A stretch of 64,000 nucleotides of DNA from positions 248,001 through 312,000 of the forward strand of contig JAKASL010000002.1 in assembly GCA_021819035.1 (NCBI GenBank). The letters run 5' to 3'. Made by a program: the position numbers and the translations under genes. This document shows positions 55,398 to 64,000 of this stretch, piece by piece (position 1 is the stretch's first letter; each line of letters opens with the position of its first letter). The DNA is from an archaeon (GTDB taxonomy: Archaea; Thermoproteota; Nitrososphaeria; Nitrososphaerales; Gagatemarchaeaceae). Under the pieces are notes generated by a model. That model was given only the letters and a program-made list of their open reading frames with translations. It ran no database searches and was not told the origin of the DNA.

Positions 55398-56870
55398 CTA
55401 TGTGAAGAGACTTGTGGCCGCTGCATGGGCGAAGGCGATGAACTGCTGGGGGAAGAGACCTATGCCAATCATCAACCCGACCAGCACCGCGAAGATGACG
55501 ACGAAGCCGGAGGGCTCGTTCACCCTCTCCGTGCTCTCGCCCTGGTCGAGGTACATCCTCTTGATGACCCAGAAGTAGTAGCCGAGGCTGAAGGCGCTGT
55601 TCAGTATCGCAGCCACCGCGACCCAGGCGAGCGGGGTGTTGATGACAGACAGGAACAGGAGGAGCTTGCTCCAGAAGCCGCTTAGCGGGGGAATCCCCCC
55701 GAGAGCGAGGAAGGAGATGGCGAGGGTGAACGCCGTGATGGGCATCCTCTTCGCAAGGCCGTTGTAGATGTCTAGGTCGCTCCTCTTCAGTTGGATGAGC
55801 ACCAGCGTCGCGGCCAGGAAGGCGGCCCCCTTCATTATCGCGTGGTTGACTATGTGGAAGAGGGAACCGGTCATTCCGAGCACCGCGTTGTAGGTGTACA
55901 GGCCCGTCTGCTGACTATAGGCGAAGATGGCGAAGCCCACGAGGATGTATCCTGCCTGGGCGATGCTCGAGTAGGCGAGAAGCCTGGTCATACTCTTCTG
56001 CGTCAGTGCGGCGACGTTCCCCAGGGTCATCGTGACGACGGCGAGCACCGCAAAGACGTTGGCCAACGTGAAGACCGAGTTAGGCGCAAGGACATAGACC
56101 GTAGCTACCGCCAGAACCACCCTGATGGCTGCCACGAACCCCGCCTTCTTGGTCGCCGACGCGAATAGCGTGGCGACTGCCGGGGGAGCCCCCTCGTAGG
56201 CGTCAGGGACCCACATGTGGAACGGAACTATCGACATCTTGAACCCGAACCCTACTATGAAGAGGATGATGGCGACGCTGACGAGCGGGTTGAAGGACTC
56301 GGAAGCGATCTTGGCCACGACCCCTGAGATCTGGGTGGTCCCGGTCACGCCATAGGTCAGGCTAATGGCGTAGAGTATTATGGCCGACGAGAGGGCGCCG
56401 AGGATGGCGTACTTCGCGGCTGCCTCGTTGGACTCCGCCCTCTTCTTGTCGAAGCCCGCCAGGACGTAGGTGGGTAGGCTCATCAGCTCCCAAGCGACGA
56501 AGAGCATCAGGAGGTCGGCCGAGTACGAGAGGAGGAGCATCCCCAGGGCGGAGAACGTGAGCAGGGAGTAGTATGAAGAGAGGCTCGGCCCGCCAGGAGA
56601 CGTGTAGAGCGACGCCACAGCTACCGCCAGGGTCACGCAGAGGACGACGAGTGCGAACAGGTCTCCGAGTGGGTCGGACACCAGCAGGCTCCCGAACCCC
56701 GTGGAAGTGACTCCGGTGGCGGTGTTGGCCGCAATCAGGACGATGGACGCTGCGACGGCGGTGATGGAGACATAGGCTCCCAGCTTCACCCTGCGCCCGA
56801 GGAACTGGAGCAGAGGGGCGCCCAGCGCGGCGGCGCTGAGGATTATGACCGAGGCGAGTATGTAGTCCAT
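55398..56870 (-). CDS. nuoN: Complex I subunit N
   Basis: A 490-residue antiporter-like proton-pumping subunit with about fourteen helices. The family segment LMLFVAWELMSLPTYVLAGF with its conserved Glu, the VGFGFKMSIVPFHMWVPDAY segment with the Lys/His, and a further Lys in the central helices are present. Its start is one base after the nuoM stop. It is the last gene of the complex I membrane-arm operon and is followed by the atp operon after 115 bases. Confidence 0.94.
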   Translation of the reverse strand: MDYILASVIILSAAALGAPLLQFLGRRVKLGAYVSITAVAASIVLIAANTATGVTSTGFGSLLVSDPLGDLFALVVLCVTLAVAVASLYTSPGGPSLSSYYSLLTFSALGMLLLSYSADLLMLFVAWELMSLPTYVLAGFDKKRAESNEAAAKYAILGALSSAIILYAISLTYGVTGTTQISGVVAKIASESFNPLVSVAIILFIVGFGFKMSIVPFHMWVPDAYEGAPPAVATLFASATKKAGFVAAIRVVLAVATVYVLAPNSVFTLANVFAVLAVVTMTLGNVAALTQKSMTRLLAYSSIAQAGYILVGFAIFAYSQQTGLYTYNAVLGMTGSLFHIVNHAIMKGAAFLAATLVLIQLKRSDLDIYNGLAKRMPITAFTLAISFLALGGIPPLSGFWSKLLLFLSVINTPLAWVAVAAILNSAFSLGYYFWVIKRMYLDQGESTERVNEPSGFVVIFAVLVGLMIGIGLFPQQFIAFAHAAATSLFT

Positions 56871-56871
56871 T

Positions 56872-58368
56872 CTATCTTACCACGAGCTGGAGTATGTGCT
56901 GGACGACCGGGGCGGCAGGCCCCAAGACCAGGACGGAGAAGAACATCATGACGATGAGGGGGACGAGATAGAGCACCAGGACGCCGAAGTCCAACCCCTT
57001 GAGGTCTGACCCGGCTGAGTTGACCTCGGCGGGTGAGAGTACGACCTTCCTGATCATCCAGAGCATGTACCCTCCGATTATGACCGGGACCAGTATGGCT
57101 ACGGCGGCGTAGGGGGTGGCGTCGATGCCCCCGACGATCACCAGCACTTCGGCGACGAAGCTCCCGAAGGGAGGGAGCGCCATGGCGCCCGCACATGCGA
57201 ACACTAGGAATGTCCCCGCCCTGGGGATGACGTTCCTGAGACCCTTGAGGGCTGAGATCTCGGTGGTCCCCATGCCCTTCTGGATGTAGCCAGCCAGCAT
57301 GAAGAGGGACCCTGCGGTGAACGCGTGGACGAACATTTCGAGGATCGACCCCTCCATGCCGAGGGCGCTGCCTGACGCCACCGAGGCGAAGGCCCCGAAG
57401 ACGACGAAGCCCATCCCCGCGATGCTCGTGTATGCGAACATGGACTTCAGATCCTTGGAGAGTATGGCGACGAAGGCGCCATAGAACATGGTGACCAGGC
57501 CCACGGCCATGAACGCCAGGGCCCACTGGTGGGACGCCTGGGGGAAGAGGCCTATGCTTATCCTGATGAGGCCGTAGCCGCCCATGGCAGACTGCACTCC
57601 GGCGAGCAGCACCGTCACCGGCGCAGGCGCCTGGGTGTAGGCGTCGGGGAGCCAGCTGTGGAGCGGGAAGACTGGGAGCTTTATCCCGAACCCGATGAAT
57701 GACGCGAGCAGCGGAAGGTACTGAATGGAAGCCGGGATCCTCCCCGCGAGGCTCGGTATGTCGAAAGTCGTGGGGTTGACCCCGAGATACGCGGCCATGA
57801 GGGCCAGCAGGAGGATCATGCTCCCGGTGAAGATGAAGATCATGAACTTCATGGCGGAGTACTTCCTCCGATCCCCTCCCCACAGGCCTATGAGGAAGAA
57901 CATGGGGAGCATCACCAGGTCCCAGAATAAGTAGAACAGGACCAGGTTCAGTGAGACGAAGACGCCAATGATCGCCCCCTCGAAGAGGAGGATGAGCGCG
58001 TAGTAGCTGGGCTCGGAACGGTCAATCAGCGTCCTCGAGCCTATGACCGCGAACAAGGTGAGGAGTGCCGTGGCCAGGACCAGGGGGGAGCTGAGGCCGT
58101 CGACCCCGACGAGGTAGTTGACGCCGAATGAGGAGATACTCACCCAGGAGTACTGCTCGGAGAGTGCGTACTGCCCGATGCCAGAAGACACCAGGCCGGC
58201 GGATCCCGAGTAGACGTAGTAGAACACGTACAGGGCGAGTACGAGCACCACGGAGGTGACAGCCATGGTGAACCACTGCCCTGCCTTCCTGTCGCGCCTG
58301 AGGATGAGGTAAGCGGGGCCAGATGCTGCGATTGGGAGCAGGAGCAGGACCGAAAGGATAGGGATCAT
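56872..58368 (-). CDS. nuoM: Complex I subunit M
   Basis: A 498-residue antiporter-like subunit. The conserved Glu is in LVLFYLFWDLVMLPMFFLIG-type helix 5 (here Asp in FWDLVM), and the Lys/His segment is FIGFGIKLPVFPLHSWLPDAYTQAPAP. The helix AYTSIAGMGFVVFG and following segments complete the pump fold. The acidic residue in helix 5 being Asp instead of Glu is noted. It overlaps nuoL by 4 bases. Confidence 0.93.
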   Translation of the reverse strand: MIPILSVLLLLPIAASGPAYLILRRDRKAGQWFTMAVTSVVLVLALYVFYYVYSGSAGLVSSGIGQYALSEQYSWVSISSFGVNYLVGVDGLSSPLVLATALLTLFAVIGSRTLIDRSEPSYYALILLFEGAIIGVFVSLNLVLFYLFWDLVMLPMFFLIGLWGGDRRKYSAMKFMIFIFTGSMILLLALMAAYLGVNPTTFDIPSLAGRIPASIQYLPLLASFIGFGIKLPVFPLHSWLPDAYTQAPAPVTVLLAGVQSAMGGYGLIRISIGLFPQASHQWALAFMAVGLVTMFYGAFVAILSKDLKSMFAYTSIAGMGFVVFGAFASVASGSALGMEGSILEMFVHAFTAGSLFMLAGYIQKGMGTTEISALKGLRNVIPRAGTFLVFACAGAMALPPFGSFVAEVLVIVGGIDATPYAAVAILVPVIIGGYMLWMIRKVVLSPAEVNSAGSDLKGLDFGVLVLYLVPLIVMMFFSVLVLGPAAPVVQHILQLVVR

Positions 58369-60506
58369 ATCGAAGCGTACACCCTCGTCACCAGCAGGAA
58401 GAAGAGAAGCAACAGGATGAGGCCGATGGAGAAGATCAGAACGTATTCCTCGAGGATTCCAGTCTGCAGCTTCCGGAACACCCTCGACAGCCCCTGGCCG
58501 GCCCTGGCGAACCAGTCAGAGGCAACGTCCACGACGTGCCTGTCGAACCAGTTCCCGGCCGCCGATGCCCATATGGCCAGGTTCGCCCCGCCGCCGTGCA
58601 CCCTCTGCAAGATGCCTATCTCGAAGTTGTCGAGCGTCCAATACGAAGCGCGCAGGGGCGCGTCGACGAACACCCTGTAGTAGATGGCATCGATATACCA
58701 GCGGTTCTCTAGGAAGCGGTAGATGCCGTGAGCCGGGCCGCAGGACGTGACCAGGCTCGAGGGAGCAGTCTTCCTGCGGATGTAGAGCTGGACGGCGAGG
58801 AGCAGACCGACCAGAGCGAACGCCAACGTGATCCCCGACGATACAAAGTCGAAGGGCGCCGCAGAGCTCAATCCGCTGAAGCTGGCGCCCTTGAAGAGGC
58901 TGTAGATGTAGACGATGGAGACCCCCTGCAGGTGCCCTTGCAGGTTGAATATCCCCAGGATCCCGACCAGGACGGTCCCGGCTGCTAGCACCGAGTAGGG
59001 GACCCAGCTGATGGGCGAAGGCTCCTTGAGCTCGTGGCCACCCGCCCCGGCGGCGTGCTGTTCCCTCGACCCGAAGAAGGCCAGGCCCACAAGCCTGAAG
59101 GCGTAGAACGCAGTCAGGCCTGCGGTCGCAGAGCCAACGAAGAAGAGGGCATACTGCCCCGAGCCCCAGGCCGTCGCGAGGACGGCGTCCTTGGCGAAGA
59201 AGCCGCTCAGGGGTGGGATGCCTGAGAGTGACGCGGCTGCGATGAGGAAGGCGGCGAAGGTGATCTTCAGCTTCTCCCTCATGCCGCCCATCTGGTTGAC
59301 ATATTTGGTCCCTGTGAGATGTATCAGCACACCGGCCATCAGGAAGAGGGCTGCCTTGAAGATGGCATGGCTCATGAGCTGGGAGAGACCGGCCGCCAGA
59401 CCCTCCGCGAAGTTGGTCGACAGCCCTGCGAGGCCGAGGCCGAGCATCATGTAGCCTATCTGGGATATGGTGGAGTAGGCCAGGAGCTTCTTCAGCTCGA
59501 AGCCCACCATCGCCTGGGTGGCTGCAAGGAAGGCTGTGAAGGCTCCGATCCAGGCGACCACCATGAAGAAGGGCTGGATTAAGGCAGGGTTGGACTGCAG
59601 GGCGAAGTAGAATATGGGCCCGATGCGCGCGACCAGGACGACCCCCGCGTTGACCATGGTGGCCGCGTGGATCAGGGCTGACACCGGTGCCGGGCCGGCC
59701 ATGGCGTCGGGGAGCCACTCTTGGAGAGGGAACTGGGCGGACTTCCCGACGGCGCCTCCGAATATCAGCAGGGCGACTGGGACCAGGAGGCCGCCCGAAG
59801 CTAGGGAGGTGGCCCAGCCGGTGGATGACGCCAGCTGCTGGTAGTTGAACGTCCCCGAATAGATGAAGAGGATCAGTATCCCTGCGAGCATCGCCATGTC
59901 GCCTATCCTGGTCATGAAGAACGCCTTCATTCCGGCGTGGGACGGCGGGTAGGCCTGCTCCATCCCCAGGGCCTTGGAACCGGGGGTCCCGACCCAGTTC
60001 TCCTTCTCGTCGTGGTAGTAGTAGCCGATCAACGCGTAGCTGCAGAGGCCGACCCCCTCCCAGCCTATGAATAGCGAGAGCAGGTTGTTGGAGAGGACGA
60101 TGAGCTGCATGCTGCCGATGAAGAAGCTCATGAAGAACCAGTACCTCGTGAGCCCTCTGTCTCCTTTCATGTAGTCGACGCTGTACAGCATGACGAGGAA
60201 GCTGATCCATGCGACCAGGTTCGCTATGATCACGGTGTACGGGTCCGAGAGGACCCCGAAGCTGATTCCGAGCTCAGGAATCCATGGGACAGAAGCTGGG
60301 ATCAGGGAGTTGACCAGGGAGATTGTGTTCCCCTCGACCACTGGGATGAGGAGGGCGAGCGCGAAGAGGGCTGAGAGGAGTGAGAAGAGCACTGCCACGA
60401 CGTCCCTGATCCTTCCCCTGCCGGTTAGGGGCGCAGTCAACGTCCCCACGTAGGGGAGGATGAAGATGAGCCAGACGAAGTACGACGGGATCGGGATTGC
60501 TGCCAT
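58365..60506 (-). CDS. nuoL: Complex I subunit L
   Basis: A 713-residue distal antiporter-like subunit with the long C-terminal lateral helix. The helix-5 Glu is in NNLLSLFIGWEGVGLCSYALIG, the Lys region is GKSAQFPLQEWLPDAMAGPAP and the second Lys/His half is VGFELKKLLAYSTISQIGYM. The C-terminal 100 residues include an amphipathic helix and a final anchor (VLIFSIGLILLLLFFLLVTR). The length is in the usual range. Genes before and after overlap or nearly touch. Confidence 0.95.
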   Translation of the reverse strand: MAAIPIPSYFVWLIFILPYVGTLTAPLTGRGRIRDVVAVLFSLLSALFALALLIPVVEGNTISLVNSLIPASVPWIPELGISFGVLSDPYTVIIANLVAWISFLVMLYSVDYMKGDRGLTRYWFFMSFFIGSMQLIVLSNNLLSLFIGWEGVGLCSYALIGYYYHDEKENWVGTPGSKALGMEQAYPPSHAGMKAFFMTRIGDMAMLAGILILFIYSGTFNYQQLASSTGWATSLASGGLLVPVALLIFGGAVGKSAQFPLQEWLPDAMAGPAPVSALIHAATMVNAGVVLVARIGPIFYFALQSNPALIQPFFMVVAWIGAFTAFLAATQAMVGFELKKLLAYSTISQIGYMMLGLGLAGLSTNFAEGLAAGLSQLMSHAIFKAALFLMAGVLIHLTGTKYVNQMGGMREKLKITFAAFLIAAASLSGIPPLSGFFAKDAVLATAWGSGQYALFFVGSATAGLTAFYAFRLVGLAFFGSREQHAAGAGGHELKEPSPISWVPYSVLAAGTVLVGILGIFNLQGHLQGVSIVYIYSLFKGASFSGLSSAAPFDFVSSGITLAFALVGLLLAVQLYIRRKTAPSSLVTSCGPAHGIYRFLENRWYIDAIYYRVFVDAPLRASYWTLDNFEIGILQRVHGGGANLAIWASAAGNWFDRHVVDVASDWFARAGQGLSRVFRKLQTGILEEYVLIFSIGLILLLLFFLLVTRVYASI

Positions 60507-60509
60507 TTC

Positions 60510-62018
60510 CTATCTCCCTGACAACCCTATCGTGCTCGCGAAGTGGTAGAGGGACCTGAAGAAGAGGTCTGGGTAGATGCCTATGACTATGGAGAGGACT
60601 GCCAAGAAGATAAGCGGCGCAGTCATGATGAGTGGAGCCTCCTTCACGTCTTTCAGTTCGTCCGACAGGGGGCCGAAGAACATCTTGCGCACCGGCCAGA
60701 AGGTGTAGGCGACAGTGAGAGCGGTCGCAGCGAGGCCTGCTACCGCCACCACGAAGTTCCAGGCCAGCCCCCCGGCGATCCCGCGGGTGAAGACGCCCTC
60801 GAACAGGAGCCACTCTCCTTGGAAGCCCCCGGTCGGAGGGACTGCTGAGAGGATCATGGAGCCTATCAGGGCGACCGCGGCGGTCAGGGGCATCTTCCCG
60901 GCCAGCCCGCCCATCTTGCGCATGTCCCGGGTCCCCACCTGGGTGATCATTATGCCTGCCACGCAGAAGAGGATGGTCTTGCCTATGATGTGGTTCAAGA
61001 AGTAGAAGATGCCGCCCGACACCCCCAGTACGCTCAGGCTGCCGATGCCGAGGAGAGAATATGCGTTCTGACTGATGGTGGACCAGGCGTAGAGGTACTT
61101 CACGTCGTTCTGCACCATGGTCATGGCGCCTCCATAGACCATTGTAATCACCGCCATGACCATGAGCGGGAACGCGAAGGGGACGAAGGCCGAATACATC
61201 CCTTGCACCAGCAACCTCACCACGACGTAGTTCCCTACCCCGACTATGGTGACAATGAACGGCGCGAAGGAGGTCGGGTGCTCGGCGTGGGCAGTCGGGA
61301 GCCAGAGGTGGACCCCGAAGATGGCCATCTTGATGAGCCAGCCGACTAGGATTAGCCCTGCGGCCCAATAGGCTACTGTCCCCAGGGGAATCGACGAAAG
61401 GGAGGAGATCTGGAAGCTCCCCGTGACAGAGTAGGCCACCACGATGCCAGCCAGGAAGATGAAGGCTCCAAAGTGGTTCCAGAGGAAGTACATCATGGCG
61501 GTCCTCTCCCTGTTGGTGTACCCGAAGAGCGCGACCATGAACGTCGAAGGGATCAGCATGAGCTCCAGGAACATATAGAGCTCGAGGAGGTTGGTGGCCA
61601 GCGAGACGCCGATCAGCCCTGCGTCCAGGAGCATGAAGTTGAGGAAGTAGATGGCGTACTGGCCCTTCCTCTCCTCGCCATACATCACCTCGAGCCTGTG
61701 CTTCATGTATCCCATCGAGTAGACTGCCGTGGCCATCACGACGATGTTCATCATCAGCGCCACCGGGACGCTTAGGTTGTCGCCGAGGAAACCGAAGGTA
61801 AGCCCGGAGATTGGCGCCCAGGCGTAGGACTCGGTCACGCTGGCGCCCCCGTTGAAGAGTGAAGAGGCGAGGTAGGCGAGCAGGAGGGAGGTGTAGAGCA
61901 GGGCCGCGAACGCTATCCATCCTACGTGGCGGCCTAGCCTGCGGCCGAGAAGGAGGACGACCGGGGCGACGGCGAGTGGGACAGCCACTGTCTGAAGTAG
62001 TATGTAGTCCATGCCCAA
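60510..62018 (-). CDS. nuoM: Second NuoM-type antiporter-like subunit
   Basis: A 502-residue pump subunit most similar in layout to NuoM. The helix-5 Glu lies in NLLELYMFLELMLIPSTFMV, the Lys segment is GWLIKMAIFGVHLWLPTAHAEHP and a further Lys is in VKYLYAWSTISQNAYSLLG. It is not a copy of the other nuoM in this operon: the sequences differ clearly. It raises the number of antiporter-like subunits to four (L, M, M', N). It lies between nuoK and nuoL, with a 65-base gap to nuoK. Confidence 0.9.
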   Translation of the reverse strand: MGMDYILLQTVAVPLAVAPVVLLLGRRLGRHVGWIAFAALLYTSLLLAYLASSLFNGGASVTESYAWAPISGLTFGFLGDNLSVPVALMMNIVVMATAVYSMGYMKHRLEVMYGEERKGQYAIYFLNFMLLDAGLIGVSLATNLLELYMFLELMLIPSTFMVALFGYTNRERTAMMYFLWNHFGAFIFLAGIVVAYSVTGSFQISSLSSIPLGTVAYWAAGLILVGWLIKMAIFGVHLWLPTAHAEHPTSFAPFIVTIVGVGNYVVVRLLVQGMYSAFVPFAFPLMVMAVITMVYGGAMTMVQNDVKYLYAWSTISQNAYSLLGIGSLSVLGVSGGIFYFLNHIIGKTILFCVAGIMITQVGTRDMRKMGGLAGKMPLTAAVALIGSMILSAVPPTGGFQGEWLLFEGVFTRGIAGGLAWNFVVAVAGLAATALTVAYTFWPVRKMFFGPLSDELKDVKEAPLIMTAPLIFLAVLSIVIGIYPDLFFRSLYHFASTIGLSGR

Positions 62019-62083
62019 ACCCTGCTATCGAAGTTCGACGGACCGGAAGCCGAGGGCGAGGCTGTGGTGGTTCTGGTCCAACT

Positions 62084-62401
62084 CTATCCCTCCAGGGTCT
62101 TCATCTCGCTCACGTCGATGTCGTTGTGCAGCCTGTAGGCCACGACCACTATGGCCAGTATCACCGCGGCTTCGGCGGCGGCCAGGGCGATCGAGAAGAG
62201 CACGACCGTCTGCCCTACGGCGTTGCTCGCCTCCTGATAGGGCAGGTACTGGTTGAATGCAACGAAGTTGAGGTTCGCCGCGTTTATCATCAGCTCGACG
62301 GCGAAGAGGAGCCTCATGGCGTTCCGCTTGGTCACCAGACCGTAGACCCCTATGCCGAAGAGGAGGGCAGAGACGACCACGAAGTCTGAGAGGGAGTTCA
62401 A
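62084..62401 (-). CDS. nuoK: Complex I subunit K
   Basis: A 105-residue subunit with three helices. The two conserved Glu are in RNAMRLLFAVELMINAANLN and in SIALAAAEAAVILAIVVVAY, which carry the E-channel proton path. The C-terminus is slightly extended. It overlaps the nuoJ stop by 4 bases. Downstream, 65 non-coding bases separate it from the second nuoM. Confidence 0.92.
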   Translation of the reverse strand: MNSLSDFVVVSALLFGIGVYGLVTKRNAMRLLFAVELMINAANLNFVAFNQYLPYQEASNAVGQTVVLFSIALAAAEAAVILAIVVVAYRLHNDIDVSEMKTLEG

Positions 62402-62880
62402 CTGGCGTCCCCCTCCCTGTCGACCCTGGAGAGGGCCAGGGCGCCCACGATGGACGCGGCAAGGACCAGGGCGAGCACCTCCAGGACAGGCGCGTAGCCA
62501 GTCGAGATTAGCCTGCCCACGTCGACATAGGTCGCGGTGTTGGCGACTATGGTATACCTCGAGAGGTCGGTGGCCAGGACGGCGAAGGTAAGGGCGAGTA
62601 TCACCGCCACTGCTGCGATCACCCCGGCCACGGTCGTCGTCGACTTCGGCCTCACCTCCTTGGCCCAGCCCTCCTGCCTCACCAGCATCACTGTGAACAG
62701 GATGAGGACCGCCACGGCCCCTATGTAGACCGCGAGCTGGAACGCAGCCACGTAGGGGGCGTTTAGTAGGAAGAAGAGCGTGGCTACCCCGAACAGCGAG
62801 CCAGCGAGGCCGATGGCGCCGTAGACGAGCTCCTTTGCTTCCAGAGATACTATCGCGCCGCCGACTGTGACGACCGCCAT
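62398..62880 (-). CDS. nuoJ: Complex I subunit J
   Basis: A 160-residue membrane subunit with about five helices. The conserved segment NAPYVAAFQLAVYIGAVAVL and ILFTVMLVRQEG identify NuoJ; the loop after it is variable. It begins 16 bases after the nuoI stop and overlaps nuoK. Confidence 0.92.
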   Translation of the reverse strand: MAVVTVGGAIVSLEAKELVYGAIGLAGSLFGVATLFFLLNAPYVAAFQLAVYIGAVAVLILFTVMLVRQEGWAKEVRPKSTTTVAGVIAAVAVILALTFAVLATDLSRYTIVANTATYVDVGRLISTGYAPVLEVLALVLAASIVGALALSRVDREGDAS

Positions 62881-62896
62881 GGCCAGGAAGACCGCG

Positions 62897-64000
62897 TCAG
62901 TCGTAGGTGACGACCCCCTTTTCGGTGTCGAACTTCACCTTGTACTTCTTCCCCTCGAGCTTCGGTGGGACGGCGAGCATGTCCGGCGTGTACTTCAGCC
63001 CCATCTTGTCGTATGCGGCCAGCTCGTAGTCGTTGGTCATGTCGAGGGCATCAAAAGGACAGGCATCTACGCACAATCCGCAGAAGACACAGTTATGAAT
63101 TGCGATATTTGCCGCGACGTAACTGTTGTCCTCTTCGACCTCGATGTTCTGCACAAGGCAATCCTTCACTTCCTGAACTTCGATCTTGGTCACAGGAGTG
63201 ACGATCATGCCCTCCCTGAGATGGACGTAGCTGTGGAAAACTTCGTTGTCCTGCGCGGAGACTCCTACGAGTTCCCCCATCTTCTTGACGTACGGCGTGT
63301 GGACGGTCACGGAATAGCGCAACTTCCGGTCCTTCTGTTTCTGTGTGCTTATGGAGGAGACTATTCCTACTCTGCCGAGCATGAAGTGTGTTTGCAACGC
63401 TAGCGTCTTCGATGTTGTCCGGGCAGTGAAATAGTTGGGATGCATCGCCGTCTTGTACTGATAATTCTCGTCTGAATAATGACCGTCGCCTCGGAATTCT
63501 CCTTTGATGATTTCCTTGATGTTCTCTCTAGGCAGGAGAACCATCCACCAAGGAACTTGTTTGACGTCGCAATGGTGACCGAATTGAGAAAAGAATGAAG
63601 CGACGCGCACCGAGTCCACGACGAGCTTCGACCCCAGGGAGTCTGGGTCAGGCTTCAGGGAGACGTTCTCCCCGAAAACCTTCGAAATACAAGTGATGAT
63701 GTCGTCTCTAAGACCTTCTTCGTCCTTATGGATGTCGAATGACACCCGGTAGCGGTCAGAAGCGCCTTCCGCAAGATAGTAACCAATTAGCCTCATCAAT
63801 TCAGGAGTAGTCTGAAGCGTGACTAGTTCAGCTGTGATAGACCCCCCTCTGCCAGCAGGATGGTAGAGCTCGTATGTGAAGTGAATTTCGTTGAGCGGTA
63901 TTTCCTCGGCGATGACCGGCCTAGTAAGATATGTTCGACACTCAATTTGGTTGGCGAAGACCCAGGAGATGCCATTCTCTCCGTATGTAAGTATGGGATG
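62897..64000 (-). CDS. nuoI: Complex I subunit I (4Fe-4S), interrupted by an intein, 5' end outside the window
   Basis: The C-terminal extein (62897-63091, 64 residues) contains the second cluster motif CVFCGLCVDACPFDALDM and the short tail ending VVTYD. Directly before its first Cys the frame continues into an intein (63092 to beyond 64000). The N-terminal extein with the first cluster lies outside the window. After splicing, NuoI would carry electrons between the peripheral arm clusters of complex I. The frame stays open to the edge with no stop. Splicing must be efficient, because the cluster Cys is the +1 residue. Confidence 0.92.
   Translation of the reverse strand, partial: HPILTYGENGISWVFANQIECRTYLTRPVIAEEIPLNEIHFTYELYHPAGRGGSITAELVTLQTTPELMRLIGYYLAEGASDRYRVSFDIHKDEEGLRDDIITCISKVFGENVSLKPDPDSLGSKLVVDSVRVASFFSQFGHHCDVKQVPWWMVLLPRENIKEIIKGEFRGDGHYSDENYQYKTAMHPNYFTARTTSKTLALQTHFMLGRVGIVSSISTQKQKDRKLRYSVTVHTPYVKKMGELVGVSAQDNEVFHSYVHLREGMIVTPVTKIEVQEVKDCLVQNIEVEEDNSYVAANIAIHNCVFCGLCVDACPFDALDMTNDYELAAYDKMGLKYTPDMLAVPPKLEGKKYKVKFDTEKGVVTYD
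63092..64000 (-). mobile_element. Intein with LAGLIDADG homing endonuclease in nuoI (partial)
   Basis: 303 codons of intein are visible. The C-terminal splicing blocks are DCLVQNIEVEEDNSYVA and ANIAIHN, ending His-Asn before Cys+1. The endonuclease has two dodecapeptide-like motifs, RLIGYYLAEGAS and IIKGEFRGDGHY, both retaining acidic residues, so it may be active. The N-terminal splice block lies beyond the window edge. Codon use (more A/T, CAT, AAA, GAA) differs from the nuo genes around it, as expected for a mobile unit. Confidence 0.92.

Noticed and set aside
58516-60210. 564-codon minus-strand open frame inside nuoL
   Set aside because: It is a shifted frame of nuoL; the product is His/Arg/Pro-rich without motifs, while the nuoL frame has all family motifs.
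60274-61920. 548-codon minus-strand open frame inside the second nuoM
   Set aside because: Shifted-frame shadow of a well-supported membrane subunit, with high-GC random composition.

Overview
The window looks archaeal, most likely a high-GC heterotrophic member of the Nitrososphaeria (Thaumarchaeota); this placement is inferred from gene content, not from a marker tree. The signs are a complete A-type ATP synthase operon, group II chaperonin (thermosome), a GGPP synthase for isoprenoid lipids, tRNA genes with introns, Lrp/AsnC, PadR and ArsR-type regulators, and promoters with a TATA element about 25-32 bases ahead of leaderless starts, often TTG or GTG. No ammonia-oxidation gene is present.

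Left part (1-25 kb). Metabolic genes with a peptide and organic-acid flavour: proline dehydrogenase diverging from an M24 Xaa-Pro peptidase, an M20 amidohydrolase with a metallo-beta-lactamase-fold hydrolase, an M19 dipeptidase, a serine hydrolase and acetyl-CoA synthetase. With them lie the repair polymerase PolX, a TauE/SafE anion exporter, a B12/radical SAM enzyme, an HPr-kinase-like ATPase, a DEAH-type helicase and a cation-efflux gene broken by an in-frame TGA. tRNA-Leu(TAA) carries a 15-base intron. Several stretches of 350-600 bases hold no gene I can recognise.

Middle part (25-45 kb). A thermosome-dnaK-dnaJ operon is followed by an accessory mosaic: bacterial-type katG, a PadR-ChrB-propeller group, relE-like, hicBA and vapBC toxin genes, an SIS protein, a secreted/membrane protein pair and a transposase relic. 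Eight dispersed repeats (called R1-R8 here), all in one orientation, resemble the 3' end of the tRNA-Glu(TTC) gene that closes the region at 44.8-44.9 kb. Longer copies fold in outline like a whole tRNA. Decayed tyrosine-integrase fragments follow R4 and R8. I read this as the footprint of repeated integration at tRNA-Glu, or as a mobile tRNA-like repeat that separates small gene cassettes.

Right part (45-64 kb). GGPP synthase, then the A-type ATP synthase operon (K-E-C-F-A-B-D, a 64-residue membrane protein, H, I) and the complex I membrane-arm operon (I-J-K-M'-L-M-N, with four antiporter-like subunits), all on the minus strand. nuoI runs off the right edge and is interrupted by an intein with a LAGLIDADG endonuclease, inserted directly before the first cysteine of an iron-sulfur motif. 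Proton pumping by complex I and ATP synthesis are thus encoded side by side. At four divergent gene pairs one symmetrical TATA element appears to serve both genes.
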